Shown: piece after piece, positions 15,880 through 24,544 of the stretch
Layout: each line of letters begins with the position of its first letter
How positions within the stretch are numbered: position 1 is the first letter of the stretch
Source of the DNA: Streptomyces bambusae
GTDB taxonomy: Bacteria > Actinomycetota > Actinomycetes > Streptomycetales > Streptomycetaceae
Reading direction: 5' to 3'
DNA: 64,000 nt
NCBI RefSeq assembly: GCF_020532645.1
Contig: NZ_JAJAUZ010000017.1
Location: forward strand, 62,001-126,000
The notes under the pieces: model-generated
The model's input: the letters and a program-made list of their open reading frames with translations, nothing else
What the model was told of the DNA's origin: nothing
The model's database searches: none
Position numbers and translations under genes: made by a program

Positions 15880-16354
15880 CGGCCGAACGGCCCGGGGCGG
15901 CTCGACGGGCCGAACGGCCCGGGGCCGCCCGAGGGGCAAACGCCCCGTCGGGCGGCCGACGGGAAAACGCCCCGGGGTCGGCGGCCCCCGCCACCCCCGC
16001 TGACCTGCACCGACCCGCCTCGTCCGATTCATACCGACCCGTCCGGGAAAGTAAAGAAGTGCGGGCGGGGGTTCCGCTTACCTCCGAACGGAGGTACAAA
16101 GGATTCACGGCCCGCGAGACCTAAGGACATCCGAGAGGATCATCTTTAAGAACGCAGTAAGGCCCCACGGACCGAAGCATGAACGCCGAGCACCCACGCG
16201 ACGTCGACCCGTCGATTACGGGCCAGCCGCACCAGGCCACGGGCAAAGCACCCGGCCTGATGGGCAACCATCGAGGACGCTTGGTAACTGGGCGTGAATG
16301 CCAGCGGCGACACCACGAGCAAGACGGTGTCGCCGCAACCCTTTTCCGGGCCGG
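15880..16354. other. Intergenic stretch with stacked hairpins and a palindrome
   Basis: No gene is supported. Right after the HAD stop, 15882-15990 holds an 18-bp direct repeat (GGGCCGAACGGCCCGGGG type) and several small stems such as GGGGC-AAAC-GCCCC, which together make a plausible bidirectional terminator for the HAD gene and the Fic-like gene. A perfect 18-bp palindrome follows at 16079-16096. The rest (16100-16354) has less biased base use and no convincing frame. Confidence 0.55.
16079..16096. promoter_or_regulatory. 18-bp perfect palindrome, candidate operator
   Basis: TACCTCCGAACGGAGGTA is fully self-complementary around a central AA. It is isolated in an intergenic region, which favours a protein-binding site over a terminator stem. 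A shorter relative, GTCCGAACGGAC, lies upstream of wblA at about 38498-38509. The regulator is unknown. Confidence 0.4.
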
Positions 16355-17176
16355 TCAGGCCGCGCCGCGCTGAAGTGCCTCGCAGACGGCCGTCGACTCC
16401 CGCGCTCCCAGCTCGACCGCCCGGCCGCAGTGCGCGATCCAGGCCGCCATCCCCTCCGGGGTCCCGGAGACGTAGCCGTCGAGTGCCGCCGCGTACGCGG
16501 CCCGGCCCGGCTCCGCGTGACCGACCTCGGCCGGGCAGACGGACTTCGGGTCGAGCCCGCTGCCCACCAGGACGATCCGCTCGGCCGTCCGCGCCACCAG
16601 CCCGTTGTACGAGCCGAAGGGCCGCAGCGCGAGCAGTTCGCCGTGCACCACGGCGGCCGTGACCAGTGCCGGAGCGGCGCTCCCGGCGAGCAGCAGCCGG
16701 GCCAGCCCGTCGAGCCGGCCCGCGACCTCGTCGGCGCCGGGCAGCGGCAGTCCGATCAGCGGCTCGTCGACCGGCTCGCCCGCGAGCCGCGGGCGGCCCA
16801 CCGACTCCCCGTCGGCTTCGCGGCCCGCCGCGACCAGGTGCAGCCGGGCCAACACCCGCAGCGGCGACTGCCGCCAGATGCTCAGCAGCTGCCCGGCCTC
16901 CGCGGTCAGCCGCAGCGCCGCGCCCACTGTCCGGTCCTCGGCATCCGCCCCGAAGTCGGTGCGCCGGCGCACCTCTTCGAGCGCCCAGTCGGCGCCGGAC
17001 AGCGCAGCGCTGCCGCGGGCCCCGCGCAGGGCCGCCTCGGAGGTGATCTCCGCGCTGCGGCGGCGCATCACACGGTGTCCGTAGACCCGGTCCACGGCCT
17101 TGCGCACGGAATCCACGGACTCGGCGACGCCCGGCAGGGAAGCCAGCGCGGCCAGGGGATCGGCAGTCGTACTCAT
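16355..17176 (-). CDS. Fic-like domain protein
   Basis: A 273-residue protein, mostly helical. Near residues 195-215 it reads VVHGELLALRPFGSYNGLVA, a degenerate form of the Fic motif (HPFxxGNGRxxR): the His is displaced and Asn/Gly are kept in a different context, so AMP-transfer activity is doubtful. Homologues are conserved in Streptomyces at this place and are often called oxidoreductases without support. ATG at 17176 has no strong ribosome site. It is divergent from the CooC-like ATPase gene about 100 bp away. Confidence 0.65.
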   Translation of the reverse strand: MSTTADPLAALASLPGVAESVDSVRKAVDRVYGHRVMRRRSAEITSEAALRGARGSAALSGADWALEEVRRRTDFGADAEDRTVGAALRLTAEAGQLLSIWRQSPLRVLARLHLVAAGREADGESVGRPRLAGEPVDEPLIGLPLPGADEVAGRLDGLARLLLAGSAAPALVTAAVVHGELLALRPFGSYNGLVARTAERIVLVGSGLDPKSVCPAEVGHAEPGRAAYAAALDGYVSGTPEGMAAWIAHCGRAVELGARESTAVCEALQRGAA

Positions 17177-17264
17177 AGGTAGGGAGCCTACGCACCCATA
17201 GCAGCCGCCCCACGTTGGAGTGGTCTTCTTCACTCACCTCGACCACAGTGCGCGAGCGGACCGC

Positions 17265-17270
17265 TACGCT
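17265..17270 (+). promoter_or_regulatory. -10 box for a probably leaderless CooC-like gene
   Basis: TACGCT ends 8 nt before the ATG at 17279 and no ribosome-binding sequence is present, the usual picture for a leaderless Streptomyces transcript. Confidence 0.5.
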
Positions 17271-17278
17271 TGGTGAAC

Positions 17279-18295
17279 ATGAAGATCGCTTTCGTAGGGA
17301 AGGGCGGCAGCGGCAAGACCACGCTGTCCTCCCTCTTCATCCGCCACCTCGCAGCCGGTGCAGCCCCCGTCGTCGCGGTGGACGCCGACATCAACCAGCA
17401 CCTCGGGGCCGCGCTCGGCCTCGATCCGGCGGCCGCCGCGGAGCTGCCCGCGCTGGGTGCGCACCTGCCGCTGATCAAGGACTACCTGCGCGGCTCCAAC
17501 CCGCGGATCGCCTCCGCCGACACGATGATCAAGACCACTCCCCCGGGCGCCGGTTCGCGCCTGCTGCGGGTGGTCGAGGACAACCCGGTCTACGCCGCCT
17601 GCGGCCGCCGGATCGCGCTGGACGGCGGGGCGGCGCTGCTCATGGCCACCGGCCCGTTCACCGAGGCGGACCTGGGGGTGGCCTGCTACCACTCCAAGGT
17701 CGGCGCGGTGGAGCTGTGCCTGAACCACCTGGCGGACGGGCCCGACGAGTACGTCGTCGTCGACATGACCGCAGGCTCGGACTCGTTCGCCTCGGGCATG
17801 TTCACCCGCTTCGACATGACCTTCCTGGTCGCCGAGCCCACCTTGAAGGGGGTGTCGGTCTACCGCCAGTACAAGGAGTACGCGCGGGACTTCGGCGTGG
17901 CGCTGAGGGTGGTCGGCAACAAGGTGCAGGGCCCGGACGACCTGGACTTCCTGCGCGCGGAGGTGGGCGACGACCTGCTGGTCGCGTTCGGGCAGTCGGA
18001 CTGGGTGCGGGCGATGGAGAAGGGCCGGCCGGCCGACTTCGCGCTGCTGGAGGAGGGCAACCGGCTGGCGCTGCGGGCCCTGCAGGACGCGGTGGACGAG
18101 CGGTACGTGCTGCGCGACTGGGCCAAGTACACCGAGCAGATGGTCCACTTCCACCTGCGCAACGCGGAGAGCTGGGGCAACGCGAAGACCGGGGCCGACC
18201 TGTCGGCGCAGGTCGACCCCGGTTTCGTGCTGCGGGAGGAGCCGGCCGCGGTCAGTCCGCCGCGTTCGCCGCTGCCGGCCCCGCAGCCTGCCTGA
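17279..18295 (+). CDS. CooC/MinD-like P-loop ATPase
   Basis: A 338-residue deviant-Walker ATPase. The P-loop is GKGGSGKTTLSSL (about residues 8-20) and the protein keeps the VDADINQHLGAALG and VVVDMTAGSD motifs typical of CooC-type metal-insertion ATPases. The C-terminal third is specific to actinobacteria and may bind a partner. Possible roles are cofactor insertion or protein positioning; none is proven. ATG 17279 is preferred, with GTG 17273 as alternative. Its last 44 bases overlap the convergent lipoprotein gene. Confidence 0.8.
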   Translation: MKIAFVGKGGSGKTTLSSLFIRHLAAGAAPVVAVDADINQHLGAALGLDPAAAAELPALGAHLPLIKDYLRGSNPRIASADTMIKTTPPGAGSRLLRVVEDNPVYAACGRRIALDGGAALLMATGPFTEADLGVACYHSKVGAVELCLNHLADGPDEYVVVDMTAGSDSFASGMFTRFDMTFLVAEPTLKGVSVYRQYKEYARDFGVALRVVGNKVQGPDDLDFLRAEVGDDLLVAFGQSDWVRAMEKGRPADFALLEEGNRLALRALQDAVDERYVLRDWAKYTEQMVHFHLRNAESWGNAKTGADLSAQVDPGFVLREEPAAVSPPRSPLPAPQPA

Positions 18296-19559
18296 CCGCC
18301 GCCGGCGCCGCGGGATCCCGGGGGGCGGCGGCCGGGGCGGCCGTCAGGAACTTCTCCCAGCCCTCCTTCGGCGCCTCGCCGACGTCCAGGGTGCGCAGCT
18401 TCGCCAGGACCTTCGGGTCCTGGGCGTCGAGCCAGTCGGCGAGCTCCCGGAAGGGCACGCAGCGGACGTCCTTCTGGGTGCAGACGCCCTTGATGGTCTC
18501 CTCGACGGCGCGCATGTAGGTGCCGCCGTTCCAGGACTCGAAGTGGTTGCCGATGATCAGCGGGGCGCGGTTGCCCTGGTAGGTGCGGTCGAAGGCCTTC
18601 AGCAGACCGTCGCGCATCTGGTCGCCCCAGTAGCGGTGCTGGGACGGGTCGCCCTGTGAGGTCGTACCGGACTGGTTGACCATGTAGTTGTAGTCCATGC
18701 TCAGGGTCTCGAACGCGCGGCCGGGCATGGGGACGAGCTGGAGCGGCAGGTCCCACAGGCCGGCGGTGCGCTGCGGCCAGATCTGCTTGCTGATGCCGCT
18801 GGAGTCGTAGCGGAAGCCCATCTCCTTGGCGGCGAGCATGAAGTTCTTCTGGCCCTCCAGGCACGGGGTGCGGGCGCCGATGAGCTCCTTGTCGTAGTCG
18901 AAGGGGAGGGCTTCCTCCTTCTGCAGGCCGGCGTTGGTCTTCCAGTTCTTGACGAAGCTCTTGGCCTGGTTGATCTCGCTCTTCCACTCCTCGACGGACC
19001 AGGTGCCGACGCCGCCTTCGGGGCCGCAGAAGTGGCCGTTGAAGTGGGTGCCGACCTCGTTGCCTTCGAGCCAGGCGGCGCGCAGCTGGACGGCGGTGTC
19101 GCGGATGCCCTTGAGGTCGCCGAAGCCGATGTCGGAGCGGCCTGCACCGTGCTGCGGGGCCTCGTAGAGGTGACGTTTCTCCTCGGGCAGCATGTAGACG
19201 CCGCTGAGGAAGTACGTCATCCGGGCGTTGTACTTCTTGCCGACCTCGCGGAAGTGCGAGAAGAGCTGCTGGCTGTCCTCGCCGGCGCCGTCCCAGGAGA
19301 AGACCACGAACTGCGGGGGCTTCTCACCGGGGGCCAGCCGGGTGGCGGCGGTGACGTGGGGCTGGCCGCCGGTGTACGAGGTCGAGCCGTCGCCGATGAG
19401 GCGGAGGACGCTGCCCGGGGCGGGGGCGCCCTTCGGCGGGGCGGCGGGGTTGCCGCCGGGACGGCCGGCGGGCCGGTCCGGGCTCGAACAGCCCGCCGCG
19501 GCCATGACGAGTGCCGTGGCCACCAGACCACCGGCGATCTTCTTCTTGGCGGCCATCAT
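18252..19559 (-). CDS. Secreted lipoprotein with polysaccharide-deacetylase-like fold
   Basis: A 435-residue predicted lipoprotein: basic start (AAKKK), hydrophobic stretch, lipobox ending AAAGC near residue 24, then a Pro/Gly linker. The catalytic-like part includes FVVFSWDGAGED near residue 90 and GNEVGTHFNGHFCG near residue 172, which match the TFDDG and HxxxH zones of NodB-type carbohydrate esterases in position though not exactly in sequence. It should act outside the cell on glycans or envelope polymers. The 3' end overlaps the CooC-like gene by 44 bp. Two adjacent ATG codons (19559, 19556) are possible starts. Confidence 0.75.
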   Translation of the reverse strand: MMAAKKKIAGGLVATALVMAAAGCSSPDRPAGRPGGNPAAPPKGAPAPGSVLRLIGDGSTSYTGGQPHVTAATRLAPGEKPPQFVVFSWDGAGEDSQQLFSHFREVGKKYNARMTYFLSGVYMLPEEKRHLYEAPQHGAGRSDIGFGDLKGIRDTAVQLRAAWLEGNEVGTHFNGHFCGPEGGVGTWSVEEWKSEINQAKSFVKNWKTNAGLQKEEALPFDYDKELIGARTPCLEGQKNFMLAAKEMGFRYDSSGISKQIWPQRTAGLWDLPLQLVPMPGRAFETLSMDYNYMVNQSGTTSQGDPSQHRYWGDQMRDGLLKAFDRTYQGNRAPLIIGNHFESWNGGTYMRAVEETIKGVCTQKDVRCVPFRELADWLDAQDPKVLAKLRTLDVGEAPKEGWEKFLTAAPAAAPRDPAAPAAVRQAAGPAAANAAD

Positions 19560-19819
19560 CCGCCCACCCTCTTCCTTGCAGTCGTCCGCGGTCGTCCGCG
19601 TGAGTGCCGCCAGCCGGCGGAGGCTGCAAGGTCGCACGGGGGTGCGATCCAGATTGGTATGACAAGCCGGAAAAACTGCCTATTCATCCGTCAGAGTCAA
19701 GCAGTAGCCCGAATGCCCCTTTCCTCCTTCCTTCTTCTTTACTCTGCATTACGATCCGTTTACCGACTGTTGATAATCCCGCCGCTGCACCCCCCTTTGC
19801 TTTGGAGGAGACGGGAAAA
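19560..19819. promoter_or_regulatory. Divergent promoter region, deacetylase-like lipoprotein / SulP-CA
   Basis: This 260-bp AT-richer region separates two divergent genes and must hold both promoters. The right end has GGAGGAGACGGG before the SulP ATG. I see no clear operator. Confidence 0.5.
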
Positions 19820-22177
19820 ATGCCTCCCCGCATCGACCGTTCGCCCCGCGCCGCGGACCTCTCCGCTTCCGTGGCCGTGTTCCTGATCGCGCTGCCTCTC
19901 TCCCTCGGCATCGCCCTGGCCACCGGAGCCCCGCTGCAGGCGGGTCTGGTGGCCGCGGCGGCAGGCGGCATCGTGGCCGGACGACTCGGCGGCGCCCCGC
20001 TCCAGGTGAGCGGGCCGGCCGCCGGACTCACCGTGGTCACGGCCGAACTCATCCAGCGCTACGGCTGGCGCACCATGTGCGCCATCACCGTGCTGGCCGG
20101 CCTGGCCCAGCTCGGGCTGGCCGCCCTGCGCACCGCCCGTTCGGCCCTCGTGGTCAGCCCGGCCATCGTGCACGGCATGCTCGCCGGCATCGGCGTGACG
20201 ATCGCCCTCGCCCAGTTGCACATCGTGCTCGGCGGCAGCCCGCAGAGCTCCGCCATCGACAACGTACGGGAGCTGCCCGCCCAGTTGGCGGACCTGCACC
20301 CGGTCGCCCTCGCCATCAGCGCGCTCACCCTGGTGCTCTTCCTGGGCTGGCCGCGGCTGCCCGGCCGGGCCGGACGGGCGCTGCGCAAGGTGCCCGCGGC
20401 GCTGGCCGCCGTGGCGGGCGCGACCGCCGTCGCGGCGCTCGCCGGGCTCAGCCTGCCGCGGGTGGACCTGCCGTCCTGGAGCAGTCACGCACTGCCCGGG
20501 CTGCCGGACGGCCCGGTGCTGGGCATCCTCGCCGGCGTCCTGACCATCACCCTCGTCGGCAGCGTGGAGTCCCTGCTGTCCGCGGTGGCCACGGACAAAC
20601 TCATCGCCTCCGAGCGGCGCATCCAGGACCGCCCGCCGCGCGCCGACCTCGACCGCGAGCTGCGCGGCCAGGGCGCGGCCAACATCGTCTCCGGCGCCCT
20701 CGGCGGACTGCCGATCACCGGTGTCGCCGTCCGCAGCGTGGCCAACGTCAAGTCCGGCGCGATGACCCGCCGGTCGTCGATCCTGCACGGCACCTGGGTG
20801 CTGCTGGCGGCGGCCCTGCTGGTGCCGGTGCTGGACCTGATCCCGCTCGCCTCGCTCGCCGCACTGGTCATGGCCGTCGGCGTGCAGATGGTCAACATCA
20901 CCCACATGCGCAGCGTCACCCGCCACCGCGAGGTCCTGGTGTACGCGGCGACCACGGTCTCCGTGGTGCTGCTGGGCGTGCTCGAAGGGGTGGCGATCGG
21001 GATCACCGTGGCCGTCGTGACCGCCCTGCACCGGCTGTCCCGTACCCGCATCACACAGGAGGTGCACGACGACGGGGTGCACCACGTACGGGCGCGCGGG
21101 CAGCTGACCTTCCTGGCGGTGCCGCGGCTGAGCCGGGTGCTCGGGCAGCTGCCGCCGCAGGCCCGGGTGGTCGTCGAGCTCGACGGGTCGTTCATGGACC
21201 ACGCCGCGTACGAGGCCCTGCACGACTGGCAGGACTCGCACCTGGCGCACGGCGGCACGGTCGAGGTGACCGGCCGCTCCGGGGCCAGGCTGACCGAGCC
21301 CGGCCGCGGGCCGCGCGGCGCCCACCAGTGCTGCCGGCCGTGGACCCCGTGGCAGAACCACTGCGACCACCGCCGGGACCGGGTGGCCGAGGCGGTGCCC
21401 CGGCGCGGGGCCGGGCAACTCGCCTCCGGGATCAACGCCTTCCAGCGGGACACCGCCCCGCACGTGCGCGGCGAGCTGGCCCGGCTGGCGCGCGAGGGGC
21501 AGCGGCCCTCCCAGCTCTTCCTGACCTGCGCCGACTCCCGGCTGGTCACCAGCATGATCACGGCGAGCGGTCCGGGCGACCTGTTCACGGTGCGCAACGT
21601 GGGGAACCTGGTGCCGCTGCCGGGCTCCGAGACCGCGGACGACTCGGTCGCGGCCGCCATCGAGTACGCGGTGGACGTGCTGGAGGTCGACACCATCACG
21701 GTCTGCGGGCACTCGGGCTGCGGGGCGATGCAGGCCCTGCTCAACTCCACACCGGAGGTGCCGAAGACCCCGCTGCGGCGCTGGCTGACGCACGGGCTGC
21801 CGAGCCTGGAGCGGATGCGCAGCCGGCACGAGCCGTGGGCGCGGATCGCGGGCCGGATGCCGGCCGATGCGGTCGAGCAGCTGTGCCTGACCAACGTGGT
21901 CCAGCAGCTCCAGCACCTGCGGGCGCACGAGGCGGTCGCGCGCCGGCTCGCCGAGGGCACCCTGGAACTCCACGGCATGTACTTCCACGTCGGCGAGGCG
22001 CAGGCCTATCTGCTCACCGAAGGTGACGGTTTTTTCGACGACCACGTCTTCGACCGGGTGACGCCGGAGGGCGGTCCGGCTGAGTCCGCCTGCGATCCGA
22101 TGGACGTCTTCAGCCGCCCGGAGCAGCGCGGACCGGCGGATTTGCGCCAATCGGCGCGCGAAGAGGCACCTGTCTGA
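19820..22177 (+). CDS. SulP anion transporter fused to beta-carbonic anhydrase
   Basis: A 785-residue fusion. Residues 1-400 form a SulP permease with about 10-12 membrane helices and the conserved QVSGPAAGLTVV and GGLPITGVAVRS blocks. Residues 420-500 are a STAS-like domain (VVVELDGSFMDHAAYEAL). Residues 530-750 are a beta-carbonic anhydrase with zinc ligands in TCADSR and CGHSGCGAMQ. The architecture suggests transport of bicarbonate (or sulfate) coupled to CO2 hydration at the inner face of the membrane, possibly to feed carboxylases. ATG 19820 follows GGAGG. A terminator is at 22210. Confidence 0.93.
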   Translation: MPPRIDRSPRAADLSASVAVFLIALPLSLGIALATGAPLQAGLVAAAAGGIVAGRLGGAPLQVSGPAAGLTVVTAELIQRYGWRTMCAITVLAGLAQLGLAALRTARSALVVSPAIVHGMLAGIGVTIALAQLHIVLGGSPQSSAIDNVRELPAQLADLHPVALAISALTLVLFLGWPRLPGRAGRALRKVPAALAAVAGATAVAALAGLSLPRVDLPSWSSHALPGLPDGPVLGILAGVLTITLVGSVESLLSAVATDKLIASERRIQDRPPRADLDRELRGQGAANIVSGALGGLPITGVAVRSVANVKSGAMTRRSSILHGTWVLLAAALLVPVLDLIPLASLAALVMAVGVQMVNITHMRSVTRHREVLVYAATTVSVVLLGVLEGVAIGITVAVVTALHRLSRTRITQEVHDDGVHHVRARGQLTFLAVPRLSRVLGQLPPQARVVVELDGSFMDHAAYEALHDWQDSHLAHGGTVEVTGRSGARLTEPGRGPRGAHQCCRPWTPWQNHCDHRRDRVAEAVPRRGAGQLASGINAFQRDTAPHVRGELARLAREGQRPSQLFLTCADSRLVTSMITASGPGDLFTVRNVGNLVPLPGSETADDSVAAAIEYAVDVLEVDTITVCGHSGCGAMQALLNSTPEVPKTPLRRWLTHGLPSLERMRSRHEPWARIAGRMPADAVEQLCLTNVVQQLQHLRAHEAVARRLAEGTLELHGMYFHVGEAQAYLLTEGDGFFDDHVFDRVTPEGGPAESACDPMDVFSRPEQRGPADLRQSAREEAPV

Positions 22178-22209
22178 ACCTCTCCGCGTCCCCATCCGTG
22201 AGACCGTGT

Positions 22210-22243
22210 GGCCCCTTCCCGCACCCTGCAGCGGGGAGGGGCC
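22210..22243 (+). terminator. Terminator after SulP-CA gene
   Basis: GGCCCCTTCCC at 22210-22220 pairs with 22233-22243 (11 pairs, one G-T wobble). It lies 33 bp past the stop codon and separates this gene from acsA. Confidence 0.7.
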
Positions 22244-22273
22244 GTCCGCGTGCGCGGACACCCGGCGATCTCA

Positions 22274-22289
22274 ATAGGTCTAAACCAAT
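22274..22289. promoter_or_regulatory. DasR-responsive-element-like site upstream of acsA
   Basis: ATAGGTCTAAACCAAT matches the DasR consensus (A[CT]TGGTCTAGACCA[GC]T) at 12 of 16 positions, including the GGTCTA-ACCA core. It lies about 85 bp before the acsA start, a place where a GntR-type repressor could block transcription. DasR links N-acetylglucosamine to development and antibiotic control; control of acsA here is inferred. Confidence 0.5.
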
Positions 22290-22372
22290 TTCCGGTTACC
22301 CCTTGTCACCAGGGCATCTGACTGATGAGCTATGCCCGGGACACAACGGACACCCTGGGAAAGGGAGATGTC

Positions 22373-24328
22373 GTGAGCAACGAAAGCCTGGCCAACCTGC
22401 TCAAGGAGGAGCGGCGGTTCGCGCCGCCCGCCGCTCTGGCCGCCGACGCCAACGTGACGGCCGAGGCATACACCCGGGCCGCGGCGGACCGGCTGGGCTT
22501 CTGGGCCGAGCAGGCCCGCCGGCTGACCTGGGCCACCGAGCCCACCGAGACCCTCGACTGGACGAACCCGCCCTTCGCGAAGTGGTTCGCCGACGGCACC
22601 CTGAACGTCGCCTACAACTGCGTCGACCGGCACGTCGAGGCCGGCCACGGCGACCGCGTCGCCATCCACTTCGAGGGCGAGCCGGGCGACAGCCGCGCGA
22701 TCACCTACGCCGAGCTCAAGGACGAGGTCTCCAAGGCCGCCAACGCCCTGACCGAGCTGGGTGTACAGGCCGGCGACCGGGTCGCCGTCTACCTGCCGAT
22801 GATCCCCGAGGCGGTCGTCGCGATGCTCGCGTGCGCCCGGGTCGGCGCCGCGCACTCCGTCGTGTTCGGCGGCTTCTCCGCCGACGCCGTCGCCTCCCGC
22901 ATCCAGGACGCCGACGCCAAGCTCGTCATCACCGCCGACGGCGGCTACCGCCGCGGCAAGCCGTCCGCGCTCAAGCCCGCCATCGACGAGGCCGTGGCCA
23001 AGTGCCCGCAGGTCGAGCACGTGCTGGTGGTCCGGCGCACCGGCCAGGACACCGCGTTCACCGAGGGCCGCGACGTGTGGTGGCACGACCTCGTCGGCCG
23101 CCAGTCCGCCGAGCACACGCCGCAGGCCTTCGACGCCGAGCACCCGCTGTTCATCCTCTACACCTCGGGGACCACGGGTAAGCCCAAGGGCATCCTGCAC
23201 ACCTCCGGCGGCTACCTCACCCAGGCCGCGTACACGCACCACGCCGTCTTCGACCTGAAGCCGGAGACCGACGTCTACTGGTGCACCGCCGACATCGGCT
23301 GGGTGACGGGCCACTCGTACATCGTCTACGGGCCGCTGGCCAACGGCGCCACCCAGGTCATGTACGAGGGCACCCCGGACACCCCGCACCAGGGCCGGTT
23401 CTGGGAGGTCGTGCAGAAGTACGGCGTCACCATCCTCTACACCGCGCCGACGGCCATCCGTACGTTCATGAAGTGGGGCGACGACATCCCCGCCAAGTTC
23501 GACCTGTCCAGCCTGCGGGTGCTCGGGTCGGTCGGCGAGCCGATCAACCCCGAGGCCTGGGTCTGGTACCGCGATCACATCGGCGGCGGCCGCTGCCCGA
23601 TCGTGGACACCTGGTGGCAGACCGAGACCGGCGCCATGATGATCTCGCCGCTGCCCGGCGTCACCGAGACCAAGCCCGGCTCGGCCCAGCGCGCGCTGCC
23701 CGGCATCTCCGCCACCGTCGTGGACGACGAGGCGAACGAGGTCCCCGACGGCGGGGGCGGCTACCTGGTGCTCACCGAGCCGTGGCCGTCGATGCTCCGC
23801 ACCATCTGGGGCGACGACCAGCGCTTCCTCGACACCTACTGGTCCCGCTTCGAGGGCAAGTACTTCGCCGGCGACGGCGCCAAGAAGGACGACGACGGCG
23901 ACATCTGGCTGCTCGGCCGGGTCGACGACGTGATGCTCGTGTCCGGCCACAACATCTCGACCACCGAGGTCGAGTCGGCCCTCGTCTCGCACTCCTCGGT
24001 CGCCGAGGCGGCCGTCGTGGGCGCCGCGGACGAGACCACCGGCCAGGCGATCGTCGCGTTCGTCATCCTGCGCGGCACGGCCTCCGAGGACGAGGGACTG
24101 GTCGCGGAGCTGCGCAACCACGTCGGCACCACTCTCGGCCCGATCGCCAAGCCGAAGCGGATCCTGCCGGTCCAGGAGCTGCCGAAGACCCGCTCCGGCA
24201 AGATCATGCGCCGGCTGCTGCGCGACGTGGCCGAGAACCGCGAGCTGGGCGACGTCACCACCCTCACGGACTCCTCGGTGATGGACCTCATCCAGACCAA
24301 GCTGCCCGCCGCGGCCAGCGAGGACTGA
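22373..24328 (+). CDS. acsA: Acetyl-CoA synthetase
   Basis: A 651-residue AMP-forming acetate:CoA ligase, the usual family length. The P-loop-like motif is YTSGTTGKPKGILHT (about residue 262), the aryl/aryl motif DTWWQTETGAMM is near 412, and the C-terminal catalytic lysine motif PKTRSGKIMRR is near 605, the site usually silenced by acetylation. It makes acetyl-CoA for central metabolism and secondary metabolites. GTG 22373 was chosen for its AAGGGAGAT site; an ATG 16 codons earlier is less likely. It has a DasR-like site upstream and a strong terminator at 24361. Confidence 0.96.
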   Translation: MSNESLANLLKEERRFAPPAALAADANVTAEAYTRAAADRLGFWAEQARRLTWATEPTETLDWTNPPFAKWFADGTLNVAYNCVDRHVEAGHGDRVAIHFEGEPGDSRAITYAELKDEVSKAANALTELGVQAGDRVAVYLPMIPEAVVAMLACARVGAAHSVVFGGFSADAVASRIQDADAKLVITADGGYRRGKPSALKPAIDEAVAKCPQVEHVLVVRRTGQDTAFTEGRDVWWHDLVGRQSAEHTPQAFDAEHPLFILYTSGTTGKPKGILHTSGGYLTQAAYTHHAVFDLKPETDVYWCTADIGWVTGHSYIVYGPLANGATQVMYEGTPDTPHQGRFWEVVQKYGVTILYTAPTAIRTFMKWGDDIPAKFDLSSLRVLGSVGEPINPEAWVWYRDHIGGGRCPIVDTWWQTETGAMMISPLPGVTETKPGSAQRALPGISATVVDDEANEVPDGGGGYLVLTEPWPSMLRTIWGDDQRFLDTYWSRFEGKYFAGDGAKKDDDGDIWLLGRVDDVMLVSGHNISTTEVESALVSHSSVAEAAVVGAADETTGQAIVAFVILRGTASEDEGLVAELRNHVGTTLGPIAKPKRILPVQELPKTRSGKIMRRLLRDVAENRELGDVTTLTDSSVMDLIQTKLPAAASED

Positions 24329-24360
24329 GCCCCGGGCCCGGCTGCGGGTCCACCACGGGA

Positions 24361-24392
24361 AGGGCATCCGGCAGCGCGCCGGATGCCCTTTT
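24361..24392 (+). terminator. Rho-independent terminator of acsA
   Basis: AGGGCATCCGGC (24361-24372) pairs perfectly with 24378-24389 over a 5-nt loop, followed by TTTT. This is a textbook intrinsic terminator 32 bp after the acsA stop. Confidence 0.9.
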
Positions 24393-24544
24393 CGCGCTTA
24401 AAGTGACGATCACCGGATACGTCCTTGCGCATCCCCTGTAAAGTCGTAAAAGCGTAAAGAAATATCTCAGGGTGCGCCGGGAAGTCTGGTCGGCAACTGC
24501 TTTGCCATGCCATGCCGTCCAACTCGTCCCGGAGGTGCCTCCAC

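Noticed and set aside
16146..16340. Minus-strand frame ending RGALLRS
   Set aside because: Codon use lacks the third-position GC bias of real genes here, there is no ribosome site, and I recognise no homology.
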